Made by a program: the position numbers and the translations under genes. Shown piece by piece: positions 1 to 6,464 of a DNA stretch of 11,132 bases; the first letter of the stretch is position 1, and each line of letters opens with the position of its first letter. A model generated the notes under the pieces. The model saw nothing but the letters and a program-made list of their open reading frames with translations. It made no database searches and was not told the DNA's origin. The stretch comes from Saprospiraceae bacterium (GTDB taxonomy: Bacteria > Bacteroidota > Bacteroidia > Chitinophagales > Saprospiraceae), in NCBI GenBank assembly GCA_020436955.1, contig JAGQWW010000054.1, forward strand, positions 1-11,132. Reading direction: 5' to 3'.

Positions 1-482
1 CAACCATCAAGCAAGCAAGGTTTTGGATGACTTTCTCTCAGGAATATTTGACGCACCTTAGAGTGATTCAAAATATCGGAATGGCAGGTATCGATCCGGT
101 AATGTACAATGGAGTTGAAATCGTTCCATTACAGTTTTTGAAAGCTGTTTTACCCGATCCGGGAGATTTAGGTGAGAACTACACGGGTTATACTTCTATC
201 GGTTGTCGCATAAAAGGTGTTAAGGACGGTAAAGAAAAGACCTATTACATCTGGAACAATTGTAGCCATCAAAAAGCTTACGATGAAACCGGTACACAAG
301 GGGTAAGCTACACCACCGGAGTTCCTGCAATGGTTGGCGCCATGATGGTACTTACAGGCAAGTGGAAAGGAGAGGGTGTTTTCAACGTAGAACAATTCAA
401 TCCGGATCCTTTCCTTGAAACGCTGGCAGAAAATGGTTTGCCATGGCATGAAAAAGAAGACATTGATTTAGAAATGGATTAA
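1..482 (+). CDS. Carboxynorspermidine synthase (saccharopine dehydrogenase family), 3' part
   Basis: The reading frame is open to the left window edge (residues TIKQARFW precede the first in-frame ATG at 27), so this is the C-terminal ~159 residues of a longer protein. It resembles the C-terminal half of saccharopine-dehydrogenase-like proteins, including a segment with NCSHQKAYDETGTQGVSYTTG and a following VPAMVGAMM helix, typical of carboxynorspermidine dehydrogenase. That enzyme reductively condenses aspartate semialdehyde with a diamine (diaminopropane or putrescine), using NADPH, to give carboxynorspermidine or carboxyspermidine in the cytoplasm. The N-terminal Rossmann domain lies outside the window. 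The assignment is much strengthened by nspC starting 10 bases downstream, which encodes the next enzyme. A true saccharopine dehydrogenase of lysine metabolism is the alternative, but the neighbour argues against it. Confidence 0.85.
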   Translation, partial: TIKQARFWMTFSQEYLTHLRVIQNIGMAGIDPVMYNGVEIVPLQFLKAVLPDPGDLGENYTGYTSIGCRIKGVKDGKEKTYYIWNNCSHQKAYDETGTQGVSYTTGVPAMVGAMMVLTGKWKGEGVFNVEQFNPDPFLETLAENGLPWHEKEDIDLEMD

Positions 483-492
483 AAATCCTCAG

Positions 493-1629
493 ATGGATTA
501 TACGCAAATAAAAGGTCCGGCTTTTGTGCTGGACGAACAAGCCCTTGAAAATAACCTCAGTCTGATCCAAAAGGTAAGGGATCAGTCTGGGGTTCAGATC
601 ATTTTGGCCTTGAAAGGGTTTGCCATGTGGAAGGTTTTCCCCAAGGTATTTCAATATTTAAACGGTGCTACAGCCAGTTCCCTTTACGAAGCCCGGTTGA
701 TTTTTGAGGAGATGGGGACCAAGGCTCATACCTACTGTGTAGCCTACAGACCTGAAGAATTTGAAGAATTATGTAGTTATAGTAGCCACATGACCTTCAA
801 TTCAATCAAGCAGTTTAATAGGTTTATTGATCAATTGAAGGACAACCATCCTGAAATATCGCCTGGTATACGGGTAAATCCTGAATATTCAGAAGTCGAA
901 ACGGAGTTGTATAACCCTGCGGCTCCCGGCTCCCGGTTGGGTGAGGTAATAGATAATTTTGGTGGTAATTTACCGGCTGGAGTGGAAGGTCTTCATTTTC
1001 ATACGCTTTGTGAGTCATCTTCCTATGACCTTGAAAAAACGCTGGCAGTATTTGAGACCAAATTTGGAAAGTTTTTTCCCTTTTTAAAATGGGTCAATTT
1101 TGGCGGAGGCCATTTAATGACTCGTAAAGGTTACGATACTGAACACCTTGTCAATCTATTACGTGCTTTCAAAGAAAGGTATCCTCATCTGGAAGTAATC
1201 CTTGAACCTGGTAGTGCAATAGCCTGGGATACAGGACCATTAGTTGCCAACGTATTGGATATTCACAAAAGTCATGGTATTCAGACCCTTATTTTAGATG
1301 TGTCTTTCACAGCACATATGCCTGACACTTTGGAGATGCCGTATAGGCCAAAGGTTAGGGGTGCCGGTGACCCGGTAGAAGGAAAACCAACCTACAGACT
1401 GGGAGGTACCTCCTGTTTGGCTGGGGACTATATGTTTGAATATAGTTTTACTAATGAAGTACAGGTTGGAGATAAAATAATTCTGGAAGATATGATGCAT
1501 TACACCATGGTGAAAACCACTATGTTTAATGGTGTGCACCATCCTGATATTTGTATTTGGACGAAAGAGCAAAAGTTGGAGACAGTAAGGAAGTTTTCTT
1601 ACGAAGATTATAAAAACAGACTTTCCTAA
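493..1629 (+). CDS. nspC: Carboxynorspermidine decarboxylase NspC
   Basis: A 378-residue PLP-dependent decarboxylase of fold type III (alanine racemase-like), the usual length for NspC. It decarboxylates carboxynorspermidine/carboxyspermidine to norspermidine/spermidine, the last step of the aspartate-semialdehyde polyamine route. The PLP lysine is K41 in LALKGFAMW, at the end of the first barrel strand. Further landmarks are HFHTLCES (about residues 168-175), the glycine-rich FGGGH loop (about 203-207), EPGSAI, and the C-terminal GTSCLAGD motif supplying the active-site cysteine and aspartate of this decarboxylase family. The start at 493 gives a protein with the family's normal N-terminus. 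It lies 10 bases after the synthase and 21 bases before prmC, so it is very likely co-transcribed. Nothing is truncated. Confidence 0.95.
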   Translation: MDYTQIKGPAFVLDEQALENNLSLIQKVRDQSGVQIILALKGFAMWKVFPKVFQYLNGATASSLYEARLIFEEMGTKAHTYCVAYRPEEFEELCSYSSHMTFNSIKQFNRFIDQLKDNHPEISPGIRVNPEYSEVETELYNPAAPGSRLGEVIDNFGGNLPAGVEGLHFHTLCESSSYDLEKTLAVFETKFGKFFPFLKWVNFGGGHLMTRKGYDTEHLVNLLRAFKERYPHLEVILEPGSAIAWDTGPLVANVLDIHKSHGIQTLILDVSFTAHMPDTLEMPYRPKVRGAGDPVEGKPTYRLGGTSCLAGDYMFEYSFTNEVQVGDKIILEDMMHYTMVKTTMFNGVHHPDICIWTKEQKLETVRKFSYEDYKNRLS

Positions 1630-1650
1630 TATCCCTATCCCTAAAAAACC

Positions 1651-2502
1651 ATGGACTCAAAAATATCATTACAGGAAGCAAAAGAATACGTTGCTTTCTT
1701 ATTGGAGAAAGAATATGGCAAAGCCGAAGCAGGTTCTGTTGCAAAAATCGCCATAGAAGAATTTACCGGTCAACCGGTCATCAAACCTGATTTATTTCTC
1801 CCTTTGGACAAACTTGGTCCCTTTGAACAACTCTGTGCCAGACTAAGAAAACAGGAGCCTGTTCAATACATTCTTGGGAAGGCCGATTTTTACGGTTTAA
1901 AATTCAATGTAAATAATTCAGTATTGATACCCCGACCAGAGACCGAAGAATTGGTAGTGTTAATTCGTGACACCATCAAAAAAGCCGGATTGGAAAATGG
2001 TACCCTGCTTGATATTGGTACCGGCACAGGATGCATACCAATTACACTCCAAAAAGAATTGCCCAATTGGGAAATGGAAGCCTGGGATGTAAGTGCAGAT
2101 GCCCTTGAGGTTGCCATAGCCAATAATAAGGAATTGGGAACCAAGGTGGATTTTAAAAAAGCAGATATCCTGGGAAATACACTGCCCGAAGGCTCCTGGG
2201 ATGTAATCGTAAGCAACCCACCTTATATACCCTACAGTGAAAAAAAGCTGATGCCCAAAAGGGTACTAAAACACGAGCCTGAATTGGCTCTTTTTGTCAA
2301 AGATGATAATCCGCTCCAGTTTTATGCTGCCATCACAGCCTTTGCTAAAGAACGTCTCAAAGAAAAGGGCTGGTTGTTTTTTGAATGCAATGAGTTTAAT
2401 GCGGAGAAGGTTTTAAAACTGGTAGAGGATGCAGGTTTTAAAAATGGATTGCTCCATAAAGACATGCTTGATAAGAACAGAATGGTCAGTGCTCATAAGT
2501 AA
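1651..2502 (+). CDS. prmC: Release factor glutamine N5-methyltransferase PrmC (HemK)
   Basis: A 283-residue SAM-dependent methyltransferase. PrmC methylates the glutamine of the GGQ motif in peptide chain release factors RF1/RF2, which improves termination. The N-terminal helical substrate-binding domain covers roughly residues 1-85 and includes the QYILG segment (72-76). The catalytic domain starts with IPRPETEE (93-100), followed by the SAM-binding loop DIGTGTGCIP (121-130) and the hallmark SNPPYIP motif (N189-Y192) that binds the target glutamine amide. Length and motif order are normal. It sits 21 bases downstream of nspC, probably in the same transcript, although the functions are unrelated. 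A weak hairpin lies shortly after its stop. Confidence 0.95.
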   Translation: MDSKISLQEAKEYVAFLLEKEYGKAEAGSVAKIAIEEFTGQPVIKPDLFLPLDKLGPFEQLCARLRKQEPVQYILGKADFYGLKFNVNNSVLIPRPETEELVVLIRDTIKKAGLENGTLLDIGTGTGCIPITLQKELPNWEMEAWDVSADALEVAIANNKELGTKVDFKKADILGNTLPEGSWDVIVSNPPYIPYSEKKLMPKRVLKHEPELALFVKDDNPLQFYAAITAFAKERLKEKGWLFFECNEFNAEKVLKLVEDAGFKNGLLHKDMLDKNRMVSAHK

Positions 2503-2519
2503 ATCATCGCCTGCAAAAC

Positions 2520-2555
2520 CTAAATGAAATTGAAAAATGGCTTCATTTGGTTTTA
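2520..2555 (+). terminator. Possible weak hairpin terminator after prmC
   Basis: AAATGAA (2522-2528) pairs with TTCATTT (2542-2548) around a 13-base loop. A U-G and a C-G pair can extend it outward (2520-2521 with 2549-2550), and TTTT follows. The stem is AT-rich and the loop large, so this is at best a weak terminator. Its position, just after the last gene of the polyamine/prmC operon and before a promoter-like box, is what makes it plausible. Confidence 0.3.
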
Positions 2556-2596
2556 TTCCGACAAATAAATGATTTTTAATATAAAATTCTAAGTAT

Positions 2597-2604
2597 TATC
2601 TTTG
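2597..2604 (+). promoter_or_regulatory. Bacteroidota-type promoter -7 element (TATCTTTG)
   Basis: TATCTTTG matches the Bacteroidota sigma-A -7 consensus TAnnTTTG exactly and lies 20 bases before the ATG at 2625, implying a leader of only about 14 bases. The expected -33 TTTG is not clearly present; only a T-run at 2573-2577 lies at a suitable distance. It suggests that the Cys/His-rich gene is transcribed separately from prmC. Confidence 0.5.
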
Positions 2605-2624
2605 TGGCATAAACCATTATTGCC

Positions 2625-3080
2625 ATGCCGTCCTATACCTTAAGGATGATTGCCCTTTTAATGGCTTTGCTTGTCATGCAAAGCAGCACAGGCTTATTGG
2701 TTGATATGCATTTCTGTAAGGGTGAGTTCAAAACATTCGCCCTGTTTTCAAAGGCAAAAAGTTGCCATTCGTTGGCGGCTAAAGGGAATAAAAAATGCTT
2801 GCATCATCAAAAAGCAGCTGGAGATTTACCCGCATCCTTTGATGTCAAAAAACATAATTGCTGCGAAAATCACTCCTTTTTTAAGAAGAACTCAATCGAA
2901 TCATCAGAAACCCTTTCTGATAATTCCCAAATCATACAAATCGATTTTACACCTGTTTTTTTCTTGCAGGCGGATGCCTTCAGTGAGATTTGTTCTCCTG
3001 AACCTGACATCAATCAACGGGTAAAACCGCCCCCACTTGGGCGGGATATCAGGATTGCGCTCCAATCTTTCCTTTGTTAA
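2625..3080 (+). CDS. Small Cys/His-rich exported protein, HYC_CC_PP-like family
   Basis: A 151-residue protein with an N-terminal hydrophobic segment (about residues 7-26) that looks like a signal peptide or membrane anchor. Three landmarks in order match the Bacteroidota family named for its motifs: HFC (29-31, where HYC is usual), CC in HNCCENH (C79-C80), and a proline cluster KPPPLGRDIRI (134-144) near the end. It carries seven cysteines (31, 47, 58, 79, 80, 123, 151) and six histidines, including HH at 60-61 after C58, which suggests metal or redox chemistry outside the cytoplasm. The family has no established function that I know. It often lies near metal-uptake or outer-membrane genes, and here it directly precedes an MbnP/di-haem cassette, so a role in copper handling is an inference. 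The start at 2625 is supported by the promoter-like box just upstream; M8 is a possible alternative. Confidence 0.75.
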   Translation: MPSYTLRMIALLMALLVMQSSTGLLVDMHFCKGEFKTFALFSKAKSCHSLAAKGNKKCLHHQKAAGDLPASFDVKKHNCCENHSFFKKNSIESSETLSDNSQIIQIDFTPVFFLQADAFSEICSPEPDINQRVKPPPLGRDIRIALQSFLC

Positions 3081-3100
3081 ATAAATCGAAGTTTTTATAA

Positions 3101-3122
3101 CCCTTGCTGTTCTGGCCAAGGG
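3101..3122 (+). other. Small inverted repeat between the Cys/His-rich gene and the MbnP gene
   Basis: CCCTTG (3101-3106) and CAAGGG (3117-3122) form a 6-base stem with a 10-base loop in the 100-base gap between the two genes. No T-tract follows on the plus strand, so it is not a standard terminator. It could be a transcript-processing or attenuating hairpin, or a binding site. I see no exact TAnnTTTG box between it and the start at 3181, so whether the cassette has its own promoter is open. Confidence 0.3.
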
Positions 3123-3180
3123 CTAAAGTATTTATACCTATTTCCTTTTTCAACCATTCATTTTTTAAAAATCCTATATC

Positions 3181-4146
3181 ATGAAAAGATCTTTACTGAT
3201 TCTAATTTGTTTGGTTTTTGCCGGTGTTTATGCAATGCAGGCTCAGACTAATGTTACCCTTCATATCAACCATATGCTAGGAAACCAATCCTTTGAGATG
3301 GATATGCCTGCAAAAAATAACATGGACAATGACTTTAAATATACAAGGGTTCAATATTACATTTCTGAAATCATGCTGGTTCATGATGGAGGTACTAGGA
3401 CTCCAATTGATGAAAGTTGGGTGCTAGTTGATGCTGATAACGATACAGAAATTGCATTGGGTGACCTAAATATCACCCAGTTGGAAAAAGTTACCTTCCA
3501 TATTGGAGTGGACTCAGACCACAATCATTTAGATCCAGCTTCATGGCCTTCAGGCCATCCTTTGGCGCCTGTTTTCCCATCCATGCATTGGGGTTGGTCA
3601 GCTGGCTACAGGTTTATTGCTTTGGAAGGTAATGGTGGACCATCCTACAATAGAAATTTCCAATTGCATGGTTTAGGTGACCGTAATTATTTCCAAACTG
3701 AAGTTTCTGTTGACCTAACTGCAGAAAATGGTGCAATGGACATTTACTTGGATGCTGATTATACGCGTGCTCTTGAAAATATTGGGGTTAACTCAGGTGT
3801 AATTGTACACGGAGAGACACTGGAAGCCGCCGAAGCAATTGAAAATTTCAGAGATTATGTATTCTCTCAAGGACAAGCCACTTCCTCTGTGAAGTCTGTA
3901 ACCAATGACACTCAGATTGAAGTATATCCAAATCCTGCAAACGGAATGTTTACGCTGAACCTAACTAACCAGAATGCTGCAACAGTTGATATTAGCATTT
4001 TGAATATGGCAGGAGTGGTGATAGCTAGCGCAAGCAATCAACCGGCCAATGGTCAACAGGTTTTCAATATTGAAACCAAAGGATTGTATACCATCAGAGT
4101 GATTTCTGATAGAGGAATTTCTACCAATAAAGTTATCATACAATAA
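3181..4146 (+). CDS. MbnP-family copper-binding-type protein with T9SS sorting domain
   Basis: A 321-residue secreted protein. Residues 1-22 form a signal peptide ending in AMQAQ. The central domain (about 23-230) carries MbnP-family landmarks: an ordered YYISEIMLV strand (59-67), FHIGVD (106-111), the MHWGWSAGYRFIALEG segment (135-150), and a His-containing NFQLHGLG stretch (159-166). In methanotroph relatives (MbnP, and the related CorA/MopE copper proteins) a tryptophan is oxidised to kynurenine and helps bind copper; W137 and W139, next to H136, are the likeliest candidates here. The tail (about 240-321) is a T9SS type A sorting domain, with IEVYPNPANGMFTL (246-259) and a terminal NKVIIQ, implying export across the outer membrane and surface attachment or release. 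The next gene starts 4 bases after the stop and encodes a di-haem enzyme, the expected modifying partner. Copper as the ligand is inferred from family and neighbours. Confidence 0.85.
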   Translation: MKRSLLILICLVFAGVYAMQAQTNVTLHINHMLGNQSFEMDMPAKNNMDNDFKYTRVQYYISEIMLVHDGGTRTPIDESWVLVDADNDTEIALGDLNITQLEKVTFHIGVDSDHNHLDPASWPSGHPLAPVFPSMHWGWSAGYRFIALEGNGGPSYNRNFQLHGLGDRNYFQTEVSVDLTAENGAMDIYLDADYTRALENIGVNSGVIVHGETLEAAEAIENFRDYVFSQGQATSSVKSVTNDTQIEVYPNPANGMFTLNLTNQNAATVDISILNMAGVVIASASNQPANGQQVFNIETKGLYTIRVISDRGISTNKVIIQ

Positions 4147-4150
4147 TAGA

Positions 4151-5173
4151 ATGCTTCGGTTCCGGTATTTTACGCTTTTCATTTTGTCTGTTGCCCTTTT
4201 TTCTTGTGAAAAGAGTGAAGGGCCGGAACCGTTTATCTTTCCTCAGTTAATGGACATTCCACCGGGATTCCCTGAAATGGAATTTCCAAGCGACAACAAA
4301 TTTTCCATTGAAAGATGGGAATTAGGGAAACAACTCTTTTTTGAATCGGCCCTTTCAAAAGACTCAAGCTTAAGTTGCGCATCTTGTCATGAACCGGGCT
4401 TGGCTTTTAGTGATAAAGTTTCCTTCAGCTTAGGTGTAGAGAACAGGCTCGGAACACGAAATTCTCCCAGCCTATCCAATATCGGCTATCATCCATACTT
4501 TACCAGAGAAGGAGGAGTCCCAACCTTGGAAATGCAAGTGTTGGTCCCTGTGCAGGAACACAATGAATTTGATTTTAATATTGTGTTGATTGCTGAAAGA
4601 TTGAAAAAAGATCCCAGGTATGTAGAAATGGCCCTTTTAGCCTATGACCGAGAACCGGATGCTTTTGTTGTAACCAGATCGCTTGCAACTTTCGAAAGAA
4701 CCCTCATCAGTGGCAATAGTAAATTCGACCAATATTTCTATCAGGGTATCCAAGAGGCTTTAAGCCCGCTAGAGAAAGAGGGTATGGAATTGTTTTTTAG
4801 TGAAAGAACAAATTGTTCTTCATGTCATGCCGGATTTAATTTTACAAACTATGCATTTGAGAACAATGGTTTGGATGAAAAATACGATGATCCCGGCCGG
4901 TTTCGACTAACCCTTGAACCTGCTGATAGTGCCTTATTTAAGGTGCCAAGTCTTCGTAATATAGCTGTTACTGGACCTTATATGCATGATGGTTCGATTG
5001 CTACTTTGGAAGAAGTAATTGACCATTACAATAGAGGTGGAGCAAATCATCCTCATAAAAATTCCCTGTTAAAACCATTAGGTCTAACTGAATACGAAAC
5101 AAGTGCACTTAAAGCCTTTTTAGCATCATTGACCGACCAGACATTTTTAGAAAATCCTTTATTTAAAAAATAG
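4151..5173 (+). CDS. Di-haem cytochrome c peroxidase family lipoprotein (MauG/MbnH class), copy 1
   Basis: A 340-residue di-haem protein. A lipoprotein signal ends at C19 (VALFSC). Two c-haem sites are visible: C76-ASC-H80 in the N-terminal domain and C222-SSC-H226 in the second. The C-terminal part has KVPSLRN (264-270), PYMHDG with H279, and DHYNRGG with Y293. Y293 lies 14 residues after H279, as Met275 follows His261 in Pseudomonas CcpA; tyrosine there is the MauG-type haem ligand. This points to a protein-modifying oxidase rather than a simple peroxidase, and the partner is probably the MbnP protein 4 bases upstream. Oddly, the usual FFWDGR segment reads YFTREGG (116-122), so the tryptophan normally between the haems is replaced, apparently by R119. 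The next paralogue starts 4 bases downstream. Export and cytochrome c maturation are required. Confidence 0.88.
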   Translation: MLRFRYFTLFILSVALFSCEKSEGPEPFIFPQLMDIPPGFPEMEFPSDNKFSIERWELGKQLFFESALSKDSSLSCASCHEPGLAFSDKVSFSLGVENRLGTRNSPSLSNIGYHPYFTREGGVPTLEMQVLVPVQEHNEFDFNIVLIAERLKKDPRYVEMALLAYDREPDAFVVTRSLATFERTLISGNSKFDQYFYQGIQEALSPLEKEGMELFFSERTNCSSCHAGFNFTNYAFENNGLDEKYDDPGRFRLTLEPADSALFKVPSLRNIAVTGPYMHDGSIATLEEVIDHYNRGGANHPHKNSLLKPLGLTEYETSALKAFLASLTDQTFLENPLFKK

Positions 5174-5177
5174 ATCC

Positions 5178-6272
5178 ATGTATACTTTTTCAAAAAATCT
5201 TGTTTTACTGGCAGTCTTAGCGGTTTTTGCCATTGCTTGTGATAAAGATAAAGACGATCCTACCAAGGAAATAATGTTAGATGATACTCCTTATACCCTG
5301 GTTTATGGAGACCTTCCCGCGCCGGATTTACCTTCGGATAATTTACTAACCAATCAAAAGGTGGAGCTTGGTAGAATGTTGTTTTACGAGACTATGCTGT
5401 CAAAAGATGGAACGCAATCTTGTGCATCCTGTCATAGACAACCTGATGGATTTTCTGACACTACCAAATTTTCGATAGGAGTAGAAGGCTTGCCAGGAAA
5501 ACGACAGGCTATGCCGGTTTTTAATATGGCCTGGCATTCAAATGAATTCTTTTGGGATGGACGAGCTCACTTGTTAAGGGATCAGGCATTGAAACCCATC
5601 CAAGACCCTTTGGAAATGAACGAAACCCTGGAGAATGTAATTCAAAAATTGTCAGCTTCACAGATGTATAAGGACCAGTTTAAAAGAGCTTATGGTTCCG
5701 AGGAAGTTACGGAAGAGAAAATGGCACTTGCTATGGAGCAATTCATGTTGAGCATTACATCTTATCGTTCAAAATATGATAAATGGCTGGCCGGTGAGGT
5801 TCAACTTACAGAAAGTGAGGAAAGGGGAAGATTATTGTTTGAAACTGAATACAATCCATTTTTCCCGGATTTATCAGGTGCGGATTGTGCTCATTGCCAC
5901 GGTGGTGCAAACTTTGAGAATGATCAATACATGAATAATGGTCTGGATACAGATGCACAATTCACAGATATTGGAAGAGAAGCTGTAACCATGGATGCGT
6001 CAGACAGAGCTAAATTCAAAGTTCCTTCTTTGAGAAATGTTGCGGTGACGCCTCCTTATATGCATGACGGTCGATTCCAAACTTTGGAGGAAGTCATCGA
6101 CCATTACAATGCCGGCATCCAGGAGTCATCCACTGTTGACCCGGCAATTCTAACAACCAAAGAAACCGGATTACAATTGACTCAACAAGATAAAGAAGAC
6201 TTAATAAATTTCCTGAAGACCCTAACAGATCCTGCGTTTTTGAATGAGGATGCTTATAAAAGTCCTTTTTAA
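5178..6272 (+). CDS. Di-haem cytochrome c peroxidase family lipoprotein (MauG/MbnH class), copy 2
   Basis: A 364-residue paralogue of the preceding gene. The lipoprotein signal ends at C21 (FAIAC). The residues after it, DKDKDD, are strongly acidic, resembling the lipoprotein surface-export signals of Bacteroidota. The haem sites are C82-ASC-H86 and C237-AHC-H241. Unlike copy 1 it keeps the canonical FFWDGRA (124-130), with W126 as the probable inter-haem tryptophan used for electron hopping. The C-terminal domain has KVPSLRN (281-287), PYMHDG with H296, and Y310, again 14 residues later, matching the MauG-type tyrosine ligand. This copy is therefore the better candidate for a conventional MauG/MbnH-type catalyst acting on the MbnP protein. 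Copies 1 and 2 share near-identical C-terminal motifs, so they arose by duplication and have diverged. A generic hydrogen peroxide-scavenging peroxidase is the alternative. Confidence 0.88.
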   Translation: MYTFSKNLVLLAVLAVFAIACDKDKDDPTKEIMLDDTPYTLVYGDLPAPDLPSDNLLTNQKVELGRMLFYETMLSKDGTQSCASCHRQPDGFSDTTKFSIGVEGLPGKRQAMPVFNMAWHSNEFFWDGRAHLLRDQALKPIQDPLEMNETLENVIQKLSASQMYKDQFKRAYGSEEVTEEKMALAMEQFMLSITSYRSKYDKWLAGEVQLTESEERGRLLFETEYNPFFPDLSGADCAHCHGGANFENDQYMNNGLDTDAQFTDIGREAVTMDASDRAKFKVPSLRNVAVTPPYMHDGRFQTLEEVIDHYNAGIQESSTVDPAILTTKETGLQLTQQDKEDLINFLKTLTDPAFLNEDAYKSPF

Positions 6273-6367
6273 AGAGAAAAGGAAAAAGGTTTAGGGGATT
6301 GGGTTAATGGATTACGGAGAGGATTTTGATATTTTTTCCTTGAAGAGGAAAATAGATGCAGTAGAAC

Positions 6368-6432
6368 AAAAAAAAACGGGGAAGAAAATCATAAGTAATA
6401 AACCATATATCACTTTGATTTCTTCCCCGTTT
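6368..6432 (-). terminator. Strong rho-independent terminator for ilvE
   Basis: TTTCTTCCCCGTTT (6419-6432) and AAACGGGGAAGAAA (6374-6387) are perfect 14-base complements with a 31-base loop. Read on the minus strand, the hairpin is followed by a run of nine T (the A-run at 6368-6376 on the plus strand, partly inside the stem). It lies about 30 bases after the ilvE stop. In the plus direction only TTT follows, so it may also slow transcription leaving the di-haem genes, but less efficiently. Confidence 0.85.
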
Positions 6433-6464
6433 AACGGCTTCCATAACACGGCTACCGTATTCCG

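Noticed and set aside
1294..1572. Antisense frame of 92 codons within nspC (with similar antisense frames at 168-449, 1890-2216 and 7097-7309)
   Set aside because: These lie opposite well-recognised genes and show no family resemblance or start context; they are shadows.
2671..3024. 117-codon plus-strand frame inside the Cys/His-rich gene
   Set aside because: It overlaps a gene with a signal peptide, family motifs and an upstream promoter-like box. Its own translation shows no coherent domain.
4151..6272. Possibility that the two di-haem genes are a single gene broken by a frameshift
   Set aside because: Each has its own start, lipoprotein signal, two CxxCH sites and complete C-terminal motifs, so they are two full paralogues.
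6279..6341. Inverted repeat AAGGAAAAA / TTTTTCCTT downstream of di-haem copy 2, and a shorter TTTTCCT / AGGAAAA hairpin at 6334-6352
   Set aside because: The stems are A/T-rich, the first has a 45-base loop and neither is followed by a T-run, so I could not support a plus-strand terminator.
6448..6458. Short palindrome ACGG-CTA-CCGT between the ilvE stop and its terminator
   Set aside because: A four-base stem is too short to interpret and is within chance expectation.
6368..6464. In-frame continuation of ilvE past its TAG stop
   Set aside because: The frame stays open for some codons, but the protein already has full family length and the strong terminator lies in this stretch.
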